From contig NZ_CP104900.1 of NCBI RefSeq assembly GCF_025449215.1, positions 434,001 through 498,000 on the forward strand: a stretch of 64,000 nt of DNA, written 5' to 3'. The position numbers and the translations under genes are program-made. Shown piece by piece: positions 28,475 to 37,355 of the stretch; the stretch's first letter is position 1; each line of letters begins with the position of its first letter. The DNA is from Shewanella seohaensis. Lineage in GTDB: Bacteria > Pseudomonadota > Gammaproteobacteria > Enterobacterales > Shewanellaceae. Under the pieces are notes generated by a model. The model saw only the letters and a list, made by a program, of their open reading frames with translations, was not told the DNA's origin and made no database searches.

Positions 28475-29614
28475 ATGAACAAAATCATCGCAATGGTTCG
28501 CAAGGAACTGATAGACGCCGCCCGCGATAAACGCTCTGTGATGGCGGGCCTCTACTACGCCATCGGCACGCCGCTGATCATGTGTGGCCTGTTTATGGTG
28601 CTTATCGGCCAGCTGACTAGCCCAGACGATCTCAAAATCAGCATCACTAACCCCGACAAAGCACCGGACTTAGTGAGATTTTTGTCCAACAAGGGCATTA
28701 CCCAAGGCGAAGCAGGCACTAAGGATCTGAAAGCCATCGAGCTGATTATCAGCCCTGACTATGCCAAGCAGATGAACCAAGGCAAAGGCGCCGAGATCAC
28801 TATCGTGGCCGATAACTCAGAGGAAAAACTGCAAAACTCGATTCGTCGCTTAGAGAAACAGTTGCAGGCCTACAGCGCCGAAATGGGTAGCCTACGCTTA
28901 ATCGCCCGTGGCATCGACCCTCGAGTGGTGCAGCCACTGAAAGTGAATGTGCATGACCAAGCCACGACCGACTCTAAGGGCGGGATGATCTTAGGCATCG
29001 CCATTTTCACTATGATTTATTCAGTGTTTATCTCGGGGATGAATCTGGCCATCGACACCAGCGCCGGTGAGCGTGAGCGCAACTCCTTGGCATTGTTACT
29101 CAGCCATCCGCTGACCACACGCCAGTTAGTGCTCTCTAAAATCATCGCCGTCGGCCTGTTTGCCCTGCTCGGCTTAGTGTTGATTTTACTGGTGTCTAAG
29201 GTCGCCTATACCTTCGTGCCTTGGCAGGAACTCGGCTTTAGCGTCAGCATCACCAATGAATTTATGGCGCTAATGTTACTGGTCGGTATTCCCGTCGCGC
29301 TGATGGCCGCCTGTCTGCAATTGTTTGTGTCCTTTATGGCGAAAACCTTTAAGGAAGCCCAGTCCTACCTGACCATGGTGTTGTTTGTGCCCTTGGCGCT
29401 ATCGATGGCGGCCAGCTACAACATAGCGCCGGACATACTGCAATGGTTGCCAGTATCCGGTCAGCAACAGGCGCTGATGGACTTTATCAAAGGTAAGGAC
29501 ATGAGCATGCTGCAACTGCTGGTATCGACGCTCGGCACCTTAGCCATCGCCCTCGTCTTGGCGTTCGGTATGGAAAAATCCTTAAAGAGTGAAAAAGTGG
29601 TCTTCGGCTTATAA
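28475..29614 (+). CDS. natB: ABC-2 type permease (NatB type)
   Basis: 379 residues. One N-terminal helix (about 20-43) is followed by a large extracytoplasmic domain of about 130 residues, then a block of five helices from about residue 170 on, with the ABC-2 signature ERERNSLALLLSHPLTTRQLVLSKI near 205-230. This is the layout of NatB/YhaP exporters. It lies 88 bp after the ATPase gene. Transported substrate unknown. Confidence 0.85.
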   Translation: MNKIIAMVRKELIDAARDKRSVMAGLYYAIGTPLIMCGLFMVLIGQLTSPDDLKISITNPDKAPDLVRFLSNKGITQGEAGTKDLKAIELIISPDYAKQMNQGKGAEITIVADNSEEKLQNSIRRLEKQLQAYSAEMGSLRLIARGIDPRVVQPLKVNVHDQATTDSKGGMILGIAIFTMIYSVFISGMNLAIDTSAGERERNSLALLLSHPLTTRQLVLSKIIAVGLFALLGLVLILLVSKVAYTFVPWQELGFSVSITNEFMALMLLVGIPVALMAACLQLFVSFMAKTFKEAQSYLTMVLFVPLALSMAASYNIAPDILQWLPVSGQQQALMDFIKGKDMSMLQLLVSTLGTLAIALVLAFGMEKSLKSEKVVFGL

Positions 29615-29663
29615 CACTATCGACCCAAGGGGGCTCCGCGCCCTTTGGTTAAAGAGGTCAGTT

Positions 29664-29924
29664 ATGGAAAACGAATATGTGCTGATGGTGATCATGGTAA
29701 CTTTTGTGGTGGGCGTGAGTGCCACAGAAATGTTTAAGCATTACCTGAAAATCCGCCAACTGGGTGGCGGAAACGAGCGACAGCTTGAGGATAAACTCAC
29801 GCAACTGAGTTTACAGAATCAAGTACTTACCGAGCGTGTGCAAGTGCTGGAGCGCATAGTGACAGACGCAGAAGACAACACCGCCAAGACCACACTGGCA
29901 CAGCAAATTGAGGCATTAAAATAG
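29664..29924 (+). CDS. small membrane-anchored coiled-coil protein, PspB-like layout
   Basis: 86 residues: one N-terminal membrane helix (VLMVIMVTFVVGVSATEMF), then a charged coiled coil (about 38-85, QLEDKLTQLSLQNQVLTERVQVLERI). The shape and size recall PspB but I do not see a psp operon. The ATG follows AGAGG. An open frame begins 25 codons earlier inside the permease end and is not used. Last gene of the hydrolase-NatAB unit. Confidence 0.75.
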   Translation: MENEYVLMVIMVTFVVGVSATEMFKHYLKIRQLGGGNERQLEDKLTQLSLQNQVLTERVQVLERIVTDAEDNTAKTTLAQQIEALK

Positions 29925-30047
29925 CCGTTAATGCACCGCAGTTAAACTCGTGTTACAGGGTATTAAAGCTGTGTCCATAGGCGCTAAGTCGCAAGTACGC
30001 AGCTTGACTTAGCGCGACCACAACAGCCCACAACGAATGCCAATAAA

Positions 30048-30070
30048 AAACCCAAGCTAGGCTTGGGTTT
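30048..30070 (-). terminator. rho-independent terminator of mog
   Basis: Perfect 10-bp arms AAACCCAAGC / GCTTGGGTTT with a 3-base loop and a T-run leftward. It also lies 124 bp beyond the opposing coiled-coil gene and may serve both. Confidence 0.88.
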
Positions 30071-30093
30071 ATGTCATCTTGCTGTGCGGCGCG

Positions 30094-30627
30094 TTATTTT
30101 GCCTTCGGTCTAAAAGGCTTAATCACGGCCTCGTTACACTCGAGGTACGGCCCTTCCATCAGGTCGATGCAGTAAGGGATGGCGGGGAACACCGCATCTA
30201 AACATTCGCGGATAGATTTTGGCTTGCCCGGCAGGTTCACAATTAATGAATCCCCCCGTAAGCCCGCAGTTTGGCGCGAGAGAATCGCCGTAGGCACAAA
30301 CTTTAACGACTCGGCGCGCATCAGTTCACCAAAGCCCGGCATCATGCGATCGCACACGGCCTCAGTCGCCTCAGGCGTGACATCGCGCTTGGCAGGGCCC
30401 GTGCCACCCGTGGTCACAATCAAGCAGCAATCCTGCTCATCGGCCATCTTGATCAAAGTCGCTTCAATCACATCCTGCTCGTCGGGGATCACTTGATAAA
30501 TCGGCTCCCACTCGCTGGTGAGGTAATCATTGAGGGTGTCGATAATGGCCTTGCCCGAGATATCCTCATAAATCCCCGCACTGGCACGATCGCTTACCGT
30601 AACAATCCCGATTTTTGCTTTGCTCAT
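30094..30627 (-). CDS. mog: molybdopterin adenylyltransferase
   Basis: Adenylates molybdopterin to prepare it for molybdenum insertion, the penultimate step of molybdenum cofactor synthesis. 177 residues from the ATG at 30625-30627, preceded by GGAGTGGGAT. The MoCF fold motifs are VTVSDRASAGIYEDISG near residue 7 and TTGGTGPAKRDVTPEAT near 70. The cofactor is needed by FdnG, also in the window, although the genes are 28 kb apart. Monocistronic with its own terminator. Confidence 0.94.
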   Translation of the reverse strand: MSKAKIGIVTVSDRASAGIYEDISGKAIIDTLNDYLTSEWEPIYQVIPDEQDVIEATLIKMADEQDCCLIVTTGGTGPAKRDVTPEATEAVCDRMMPGFGELMRAESLKFVPTAILSRQTAGLRGDSLIVNLPGKPKSIRECLDAVFPAIPYCIDLMEGPYLECNEAVIKPFRPKAK

Positions 30628-30760
30628 ATCCCACTCCAAACATCAATCTGTGACTCGACCCCTAAGCACTTTGGGATCCACTAATTTCTCTGCGGCTAAA
30701 ATAGCATAAAAACAAGGCGAAATGCGCGCCGACAACTCGACTTAGCTCACGTATTAGCAG

Positions 30761-32245
30761 CTAGTCTGCCGAGCTGACAGCTTTAGGGTGCGGCTCAGTA
30801 TCATGATCCTTAAGTGGCGTTGCGGGCGAGAGATACCCGACAATCGCGCAGCTAAGCGCCACCAGAGCCGCCGCGATAAAACCCCATTGGAAGGCGTGAT
30901 GCACAACCTCTATGGGTAACTGCTTTATTGCCGCAATTCCCACCTGCGCCCCGTCGAGCGGCAATAAGCCATAAAGCAACAGACTGAATAAAGCCGTACC
31001 AATTGCCGCGCCCATGGAACGACTCAAGGACACCATGGCGGTGATTTGGCTTAAACGCGCCTTGCCCGACACGCTTTGCACCACCAACTGCACGCTGGGC
31101 ATCACAGTCCCTAAACCAATGCCCACCAGCACACCTAAAGCGCCGATAAGATTCGCATTCGGCGGCATTAAACCGATTAAGAGCAAGCCGATAAAGGCCA
31201 AGCCCATGCCGAAGGTCGGCAACCATTTAGGCGCCACATCCCGACTCAACAGCCTGCCAGCGATGGTGGAGCCCGTCACAATGCCAAAGGTCATTGGCAT
31301 CAGCAGCAAGCCCGTTTTGGCCGGATTGGTGTGCAGACCGACCTGCAAGTAAATAGGTAAAAAGAAGATCATCGCAAACAGGCAGGCGGCAAACAGCGCG
31401 GCCGTGAAGAGCGGCATATAAATGGCTTTATTGGCGAGTAAATCCAGCGGTAAGAAAGGACTCTCACGCCGACGTTCCCACCACAACAGAACAAGGGCGC
31501 CCACACAGATAAATCCCATAAAGCCTAAACTTGTGGCCGATAGCCAAGCAAAGTCTTGCCCCGCCACGGACAACCAATACAGCAGCGCCGTGATGATAGC
31601 GGGAAATAACAGTACGCCGAGTAAGTCAAACCGCCCTTGCCGCACGGGTTTAACACTCTGTTTATGCAAGCGATTAAGTCGCCAAACCGCCAGCATGACC
31701 AAAGGAATATTCGCCCAAAATAACCAGTGCCAAGAATAGGCATGCACCACAAAGCCACCAATCACAGGGCCGCCAACACTGGCGAGGGTAAACATTGCGG
31801 CAAAATAGCCCTGAAAACGCGCCCTTTGCCGTATCGGCACCAATTCCCCCACAAGGGATTGGGACAGACTCATCAGCCCGCCACCACCGAGGCCTTGGAG
31901 TATCCGCCCGGCAATCATATGGTCCATCGTACTGGCACTGGCGGAAACAACAGAACCCAGCGCAAACACCACTAAGGCGATCATCAGGATTTTAGCGCGG
32001 CCAAAGTTATCCCCTAGCCAGCCGTAAATAGGCACACTGGCCGCCATCGCCAGCATATAACCGATAGTGATCCACGAGGCTTGCCTGAGGCCGCCAAGAT
32101 CTTCCACTATCGCTGGGGTGGCGGTGGCAAGTAGGGTTTGATCGACCGCCGCCAGAAACATGGGTAAAAATACGGCGGAGAAAATCGCCAGAAAAACCGA
32201 GGTGGGCAGAGGCTCATGTTGGGACGAAGCAGACGCTGGGGTCAT
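30761..32245 (-). CDS. MFS transporter, DHA2 (EmrB/QacA) family, 14 helices
   Basis: 494 residues with about 14 hydrophobic segments. The DHA2 motifs are LDQ-like AAVDQTLLATATPAIVEDLG near residue 31 and the motif A loop YGWLGDNFGRAKIL near 75. It is predicted to export drugs or other amphiphiles with proton antiport. No EmrA-type membrane fusion partner is next to it. The ATG lies 24 bp upstream of an NlpC/P60 gene start region on the same strand. Confidence 0.92.
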   Translation of the reverse strand: MTPASASSQHEPLPTSVFLAIFSAVFLPMFLAAVDQTLLATATPAIVEDLGGLRQASWITIGYMLAMAASVPIYGWLGDNFGRAKILMIALVVFALGSVVSASASTMDHMIAGRILQGLGGGGLMSLSQSLVGELVPIRQRARFQGYFAAMFTLASVGGPVIGGFVVHAYSWHWLFWANIPLVMLAVWRLNRLHKQSVKPVRQGRFDLLGVLLFPAIITALLYWLSVAGQDFAWLSATSLGFMGFICVGALVLLWWERRRESPFLPLDLLANKAIYMPLFTAALFAACLFAMIFFLPIYLQVGLHTNPAKTGLLLMPMTFGIVTGSTIAGRLLSRDVAPKWLPTFGMGLAFIGLLLIGLMPPNANLIGALGVLVGIGLGTVMPSVQLVVQSVSGKARLSQITAMVSLSRSMGAAIGTALFSLLLYGLLPLDGAQVGIAAIKQLPIEVVHHAFQWGFIAAALVALSCAIVGYLSPATPLKDHDTEPHPKAVSSAD

Positions 32246-32269
32246 AGAGTATCCACCTGTGATTAAGGC

Positions 32270-32734
32270 TTAAATTCGCCTTGCATTCCAATATTTTGAT
32301 GCCCAATAACTGTTTAGCAGGCTCGAAATTTTCACCCCTTGACTCGTCGAGACATGGAGAAAATTATTCCCGCCCACATAAATGCCGACATGGTGCGTGC
32401 TCCAACCCGTTTTGAAAAACACTAAGTCACCTTTACGCAGTTGGTCCCGCGCCACAGGTTTGCCGAGGGCTTGCTGTTCTTCCACTGTGCGTGGCAGAGT
32501 CATGCCCAACATCTTTTGATAAGCGACCGACACAAAGGCCGAGCAATCAATGCCTTTCTTAGTGCCGCCACCTAGGCGATAGGGTACGCCGCGCCATTCG
32601 GAATGGAAATCGGCGATATTGCTATCGTTCCAAACGGAGACGGGTTCAACTTGCTTCACCACAGGCTTAGGTTCTGGCGCGCTCGCACAGGCGCCAAGAC
32701 CTAAGGCTAAGATAACTATCAGTAATCGTTTCAT
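32270..32734 (-). CDS. NlpC/P60 family lipoprotein endopeptidase
   Basis: 154 residues from the ATG at 32732-32734. The lipoprotein signal MKRLLIVILALGLGACAS has its lipobox at LGAC. The NlpC/P60 domain holds the catalytic Cys in GIDCSAFVSVAYQ, the His in HHVGIYVGGNNFLH and a third polar residue near the C-terminus. Predicted to cleave gamma-D-Glu-meso-DAP bonds in peptidoglycan, resembling E. coli Spr/NlpC. The open frame starts 8 codons earlier, but that extends the n-region without benefit. Confidence 0.92.
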   Translation of the reverse strand: MKRLLIVILALGLGACASAPEPKPVVKQVEPVSVWNDSNIADFHSEWRGVPYRLGGGTKKGIDCSAFVSVAYQKMLGMTLPRTVEEQQALGKPVARDQLRKGDLVFFKTGWSTHHVGIYVGGNNFLHVSTSQGVKISSLLNSYWASKYWNARRI

Positions 32735-32848
32735 TAGCGTAAAACTCATCGCAGGCAATTCTTGCGTAATATGGGTGCTATCAAAGCGATAACGAAAATA
32801 TCGTGAAAAAACCGATGGTAACAGCCTAAGCTAATCCCAAGCTTAAAA

Positions 32849-33586
32849 CTATAACGCCGTCCACAATAAACGAATACCCACCAGCACCATTAAAATCAAG
32901 ATGATGCGTTTAAACAACCTATCGCTGATCTTATCTTGGATCGCCAACCCCAGTTTTACGCCTAACCAAGCCAAAGGCGCAAGTAATAGCGAAATCAGAA
33001 TGTTACCTTGGTTAATTTGCCCGAGCAGACTGTAAGGTACCAACTTAACCAGATTCACCACCGCAAAAAATACCACTGCCGTGGCTAAAAACTCTGGCTT
33101 GGCCAAACGTAGCGGCAGCAAATAGGCATTGAGTGGCGGCCCGCCCGCATGGGCCACAAAGCTGGTAAAACCTGCGGTTAAGCCGCAGAGTCGCCCCACG
33201 AGTGGCGAAGGTGTTGCTTGGGTTTTGTCCCCTAATATCAAGCCATAAAGACCAAAACCTAAGGACACACAGCCTAAAATCGCCCGTAAGTAATCTTCAT
33301 TTAAGCGGTCGAACAACCAATAGGCTATACCTATGCCCACAATCGCCGCGGGTAAAAGGATCCATAATTGGCGAGGATTATGTTGGCCCCACCAAGAACG
33401 AACACTTAAAAAATCCATATAAATCAGCAATGGCAACATGATTGCCGCCGCAGTTGCCGGGCTTATGGCCAGCGCTAGCAGGGGCACGGTCAGGCCACCG
33501 ACGCCGCCGGCAAAACCCGATTTAGAGATCCCAGTGATCAACACCGCTGGAATCGCCACCAGCCAAAAAAGAGGGTCTGTTAACAT
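32849..33586 (-). CDS. TauE/SafE family membrane permease
   Basis: 245 residues with about eight helices. The family repeats are visible: GISKSGFAGGVGGLTVPLLAL near residue 19 and GLTAGFTSFVAHAGGPPLNAYLLP near 135. Members export sulfite, sulfoacetate or related anions, but most are uncharacterised. Single gene. Confidence 0.92.
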   Translation of the reverse strand: MLTDPLFWLVAIPAVLITGISKSGFAGGVGGLTVPLLALAISPATAAAIMLPLLIYMDFLSVRSWWGQHNPRQLWILLPAAIVGIGIAYWLFDRLNEDYLRAILGCVSLGFGLYGLILGDKTQATPSPLVGRLCGLTAGFTSFVAHAGGPPLNAYLLPLRLAKPEFLATAVVFFAVVNLVKLVPYSLLGQINQGNILISLLLAPLAWLGVKLGLAIQDKISDRLFKRIILILMVLVGIRLLWTAL

Positions 33587-33721
33587 CCCTTATTCCCAAT
33601 ATTGCGTTAAAGTCATTAAGGTCGAGCATCGAGTAACAGACCTTGAGGGCGATAACATCGCCTCGCTGCACCAGCATAAATGTTAAGTCTATCCGTGTCT
33701 AAATGAAGATAAGGAGTCGAT

Positions 33722-34647
33722 ATGAGTCAAATGCAAACGTCGCCATTTTACGGCGGCCCAAGGGAATGCCCCGTCGAAGATGGGCGGATCCAAATCCAGC
33801 AGATTGCTCCCAAAATCAGTGATGTGGGCGGGATACCCGTGGCGCGGGCGATTCCACAAAAACCGCGTCGACTCATAGGACCTTGGTGTTTTCTGGATCA
33901 TATTGGCCCTGTCACCGACGGCCCTTTAATGAATGTGGGCGAGCATCCCCATATCGGCCTTCAAACCTTCACTTGGATGCTGGAGGGGAAATCATGCACA
34001 GGGACAGCCTAGGTAGCGCCCAAGTGATCCGCCCAAAGCAGGTCAATCTGATGACCGCGGGCCATGGTATCGCCCACACCGAAGAGTCCGTCGAAGGTCA
34101 TCGCACTATGCATGCGGTGCAGCTATGGATTGCGCTGCCGCTGGAACACAAAGACACGGCCCCTAGATTCGACCATTATCCCCAGCTGCCCACTTGGCAG
34201 GAGGCGGGCGTCGAATTCACCCTATTGATTGGCTCGTGGAGGGATAAACAAGCGCCCACGCTGCACTTTTCACCAATCGTCGCGCTCGATATCTTCGCCG
34301 CAGAAGCCACTCAACTGACACTCAGGCTGGATCCGCGATTTGAATATGGCCTAATGCCCCTCGAAGGCCGATTCGATATCGACGACGAGGCCTTTGATAA
34401 CAATAACCTCGCTTACCTTGGCATGCTACGCGAGAGTGTGACGCTCGAGCTTCACACTGGCGCACGTTTACTGCTGATTGGCGGCGCGCCTCTCGCCGAC
34501 ACCGTCAGTATTTGGTGGAATTTTGTCGGCCACAGCAAGGAAGATATCGCCAGTGCCCAAGCCGATTGGGAGGCCAAGTCCCCACGTTTTGCCACTGTGC
34601 CGGGTTATAAGGGCAAACGCTTAATGCCGCCGCCCATTCCTTGGTAA
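33722..34647 (+). CDS. pirin family protein, interrupted by a one-base deletion
   Basis: Bicupin metalloprotein. Conserved histidines that bind iron appear in HPHIGLQTFTWMLEG (about 79-93) and HGIAHTEES, characteristic of the pirin N-terminal cupin; some bacterial pirins have quercetinase activity. The frame is broken at 33985-33988, where four G should be five. Restoring one gives LEGEIMHRDSLGSAQVIRP and a 308-residue protein. As given it reads as two overlapping frames, to 34012 and 33883-34647. Monocistronic. Confidence 0.9.
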
Positions 34648-34668
34648 CCCAAGCCGTTCATGCGTTAG

Positions 34669-34698
34669 CGCGAGGCAATCGAGTTAGATTGCCTCGCG
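34669..34698 (+). terminator. hairpin after the pirin gene
   Basis: Perfect 12-bp arms CGCGAGGCAATC / GATTGCCTCGCG around a 6-base loop, 21 bp past the stop. It has no T-tract, so termination is inferred from position only. Confidence 0.5.
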
Positions 34699-34875
34699 TA
34701 ATGGCGGTATTTGCAGCCACTATCTAATGTAAGACGGTGAGTAGAACCGCCAGCCAGATGTAAATGCCAGACAATAACCACACGCCAAGCCCCAGAAAAT
34801 TTTACGGATTTTTTACGCGCTATCCCCACAGGCCTTTGCTAGAGTAGCCTTAACTTCAGCAATGCCTTAGCCGTT

Positions 34876-35922
34876 ATGACTTTTGCAAACACAGCCTCCA
34901 TCAACCAATACTGGCGCACGCACCCCGCGTTATTTACCGCCATGCTGTTAGTGATTGCTCTGCTCACTAGCTATTTGATTGATCACTTTTCAGGCTCGGC
35001 CATTGCCGTACTGCTTATCCTGCAATTAGCCGTGGTCGCCGTGGCCCTGCAATGCAGTGCCAACTACGCCTATTTTGTGGCCGTGTTTGGCGCTGTCAGT
35101 TTCAATTTTTTATTTACCACACCGCGCTATTCGTTGCAGATGTTCAACGTCGAAGACATAGTCAATCTAAGCGTGTTTTTGCTGGTCGCCCTCACTAGCA
35201 GCAAGTTAGCCGAACATTACCGCCGCCAGCAGCAGGCACTCGAACAGGCGCAGCTCAGAAACAGCATTTTGCTCTCTGTCTCCCACGATTTACGCACGCC
35301 GCTTGCGACCATTATCGGCACCTTAACCACGCTGAAGGAATACCAAGCTAAACTCAGTCCTGAGCAAAACGAGGAGCTTATCGACTCGGCCGCCGCCGAG
35401 AGTCATCGCCTGCACCAATATATTGAAAACCTCTTGCAGGCGACCAAGTTACAACATGGCGCACTCAAATTTAGCCTAGACGAAGCCAATCTACGCGAAG
35501 TGTTACAACGTACTATTGCCCGCTTTCAAACCGCGCAACCTAGGATCCAAATTCATAGTGAGTCAGAACTTCCGCCATTAATGATTTGTAGCTCTCTGAT
35601 TGAACAGGCGATTTTTAATGTGCTCGACAATGCCCTGCGCTACTCGCCCGCAGAACTGCCTGTTACGGTAAATCTGTACCGCCACCAACAGCTGCTACGC
35701 ATCGATATTCAAGACTTAGGACAAGGCATAGCGCCAGCCGACGCCGAGGCCATTTTCGAGCTGTTTTATCGTCAACATCCCTCGACCGATGGCGGTGCGG
35801 GATTAGGCCTAGCGGTCGCCAAAGGCATTATTACCGCCCACAGGGGCAGCATCGGCGCCGAAACTGTCGCTCAAGGCAGCCTGATCCGCATCGCTTTACC
35901 CATAACCACGGAGGCGGCATAA
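34876..35922 (+). CDS. KdpD-like sensor histidine kinase lacking the N-terminal KdpD domain
   Basis: 348 residues. Four membrane helices in a DUF4118 (KdpD transmembrane) domain (about 15-110, with FNFLFTTPRYSLQMFNVEDIVNLSVFL) are followed by HisKA with SVSHDLRTPLATIIGTL (phosphorylated His near 138) and an HATPase with the N-box NVLDNALRYSP and G-boxes DLGQGI and GAGLGLAVAKGI. Full KdpD proteins are about 900 residues and begin with a KdpD/Usp sensor module, which is absent. It is followed immediately by its response regulator, then by a potassium channel-type uptake pair. Inference: it senses potassium or ionic strength and controls that transporter. Confidence 0.88.
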   Translation: MTFANTASINQYWRTHPALFTAMLLVIALLTSYLIDHFSGSAIAVLLILQLAVVAVALQCSANYAYFVAVFGAVSFNFLFTTPRYSLQMFNVEDIVNLSVFLLVALTSSKLAEHYRRQQQALEQAQLRNSILLSVSHDLRTPLATIIGTLTTLKEYQAKLSPEQNEELIDSAAAESHRLHQYIENLLQATKLQHGALKFSLDEANLREVLQRTIARFQTAQPRIQIHSESELPPLMICSSLIEQAIFNVLDNALRYSPAELPVTVNLYRHQQLLRIDIQDLGQGIAPADAEAIFELFYRQHPSTDGGAGLGLAVAKGIITAHRGSIGAETVAQGSLIRIALPITTEAA

Positions 35923-36611
35923 ATGGCTTACAAGGTCTTAGTGGTGGATGATGAGCCGCAAATCCATACCTTTATGCGGATCTCACTCGAAGCGGAAGGC
36001 TTTGAATACTTAAGCGCCACCAGCATAGCCACGGCGCTTAAACAATACCAAAGCCACCAGCCGCACCTTATCGTGCTCGACCTCGGCCTGCCAGATGGCG
36101 ATGGTATCGAATTGCTCCATGGGCTACGCCAGCAGGATAAGACCCCAGTACTGGTGCTCACCGCCCGCGATCAGGAGGAAGAAAAAATCCGCCTGCTCGA
36201 GGCAGGCGCTAACGATTATCTGAGTAAGCCCTTTGGCATCAGGGAATTAGTCGTGCGTATCAAGGTATTAGTCCGTGATCTTGTGGATACCTCAAGCACC
36301 ATCGATATGCTGCAATTTGGCCCGCTCACTCTACAAAAGAGCAGCCATCAATGCTGGCTCAATCAACAGGAAGTGGCGCTTACCAAAAGGAATTTGCCCT
36401 GCTCGCCCAACTCATGTCCCACCCGGGACAATTACTGAAACAGAGCGAACTGCTGCGCAATATCTGGGGCGAGACTCACCAGGAAGATAGCCACTATCTG
36501 CGGATTCTAGTCCGCCAACTGCGTAAAAAGCTCAACGACAGCGACGAACAGCAGCTGATCAAAACCGAGCCCGGCTTAGGGTATCGACTCACCGACCTCG
36601 GCCCGCCCTAG
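35923..36611 (+). CDS. KdpE-like OmpR-family response regulator, interrupted by a one-base deletion
   Basis: The receiver domain (about 1-120) has the acidic pocket DDE near residue 9, the phospho-acceptor Asp53 in VLDLGLPDGDG and the Lys in LSKPFG. The C-terminal winged helix is on a different frame: the sequence ACCAAAAGG at 36384-36387 lacks one A. Restored, it reads ALTKKEFALLAQLMSHPGQLLKQSEL, the OmpR/KdpE linker and helix, for 229 residues in all. It starts directly at the end of the kinase gene, so the two are translationally coupled. Confidence 0.9.
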
Positions 36612-36655
36612 GCCAACTCGCCTCACTCTTTAGCTCAACCACAAAAGGATATGAA

Positions 36656-37354
36656 ATGGCACATTTTACTGTCATCGGATTAGGCCGCTTCGGCGTTGCC
36701 GCGAGCCTCGAACTCATCCACTTAGGCCACACGGTTACCGGTGTCGATAGCGACCCAAAAATCGTTGAAAAATATGTAGAAAGTCTTACAGAAGCGGTGA
36801 TTTGCGACTGCGCCGATGAGGCGTCGCTGCGCGAACTCGATCTGACCAACTGCGAGGTCGTGCTGGTCGCTATCGGTGAGGATATGCAGTCTAGCTTGCT
36901 ATGCACACTGGCACTGAAAAACCTCGGCGTGCAGACGATTTGGGTCAAGGCCAGCACCAAGGCGCACCATACCATAGTGTCGAAACTCGGCGTTGCCCGC
37001 ATTATTCATCCCGAAGAAGAAATGGGGATCCGCGTCGCCCAGTCGCTTAACTATCCTATGGTGAATAACTTTCTTGCCATCGGCGATGGGCTTTATATTG
37101 TTGAAATTCATATTAAAGCCCAGTTGCATCACACCACTGTTGGCCAACTGCTCGGGAGCTTGCAGGAGCACAGCGCCGATGAGCAAACCAATGTCCCACG
37201 CAATCCTAAGGGCAAGGTAGCGGCGCTGATGGTTAAGCGTGAGCACAACGTATTTAGCAAGATTGATAGCGACTTTAGCCTGCACACAGAGGATGCCCTA
37301 TTCCTCTGCGGTAGCCGTGCCGAGTTAAAACAGCTCGCACCAAGGTTGGTGTAA
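36656..37354 (+). CDS. TrkA/KtrA-type NAD-binding regulatory subunit of potassium uptake
   Basis: 232 residues: an N-terminal RCK Rossmann fold (GLGRFGVAASLELIHLGHTVTGVDSD, about 7-32) and a C-terminal RCK_C domain (about 135-225). The single Rossmann/RCK_C size fits KtrA rather than the double-length TrkA. It forms a peripheral gating ring on the membrane subunit encoded next. A GTG start for the partner follows this stop after one base. Confidence 0.9.
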   Translation: MAHFTVIGLGRFGVAASLELIHLGHTVTGVDSDPKIVEKYVESLTEAVICDCADEASLRELDLTNCEVVLVAIGEDMQSSLLCTLALKNLGVQTIWVKASTKAHHTIVSKLGVARIIHPEEEMGIRVAQSLNYPMVNNFLAIGDGLYIVEIHIKAQLHHTTVGQLLGSLQEHSADEQTNVPRNPKGKVAALMVKREHNVFSKIDSDFSLHTEDALFLCGSRAELKQLAPRLV

Positions 37355-37355
37355 C

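Noticed and set aside
32759..32848. Possible small gene between the NlpC/P60 and TauE/SafE genes
   Set aside because: The 90-bp gap has no start-stop pair with a ribosome site.
34724..34795. 24-codon leftward frame reading LGLGVWLLSGIYIWLAVLLTVLH, like a tiny membrane protein
   Set aside because: No start codon other than CTG, no ribosome site, and a stop codon (TAA) lies just upstream. The hydrophobic reading is suggestive but too short to support.
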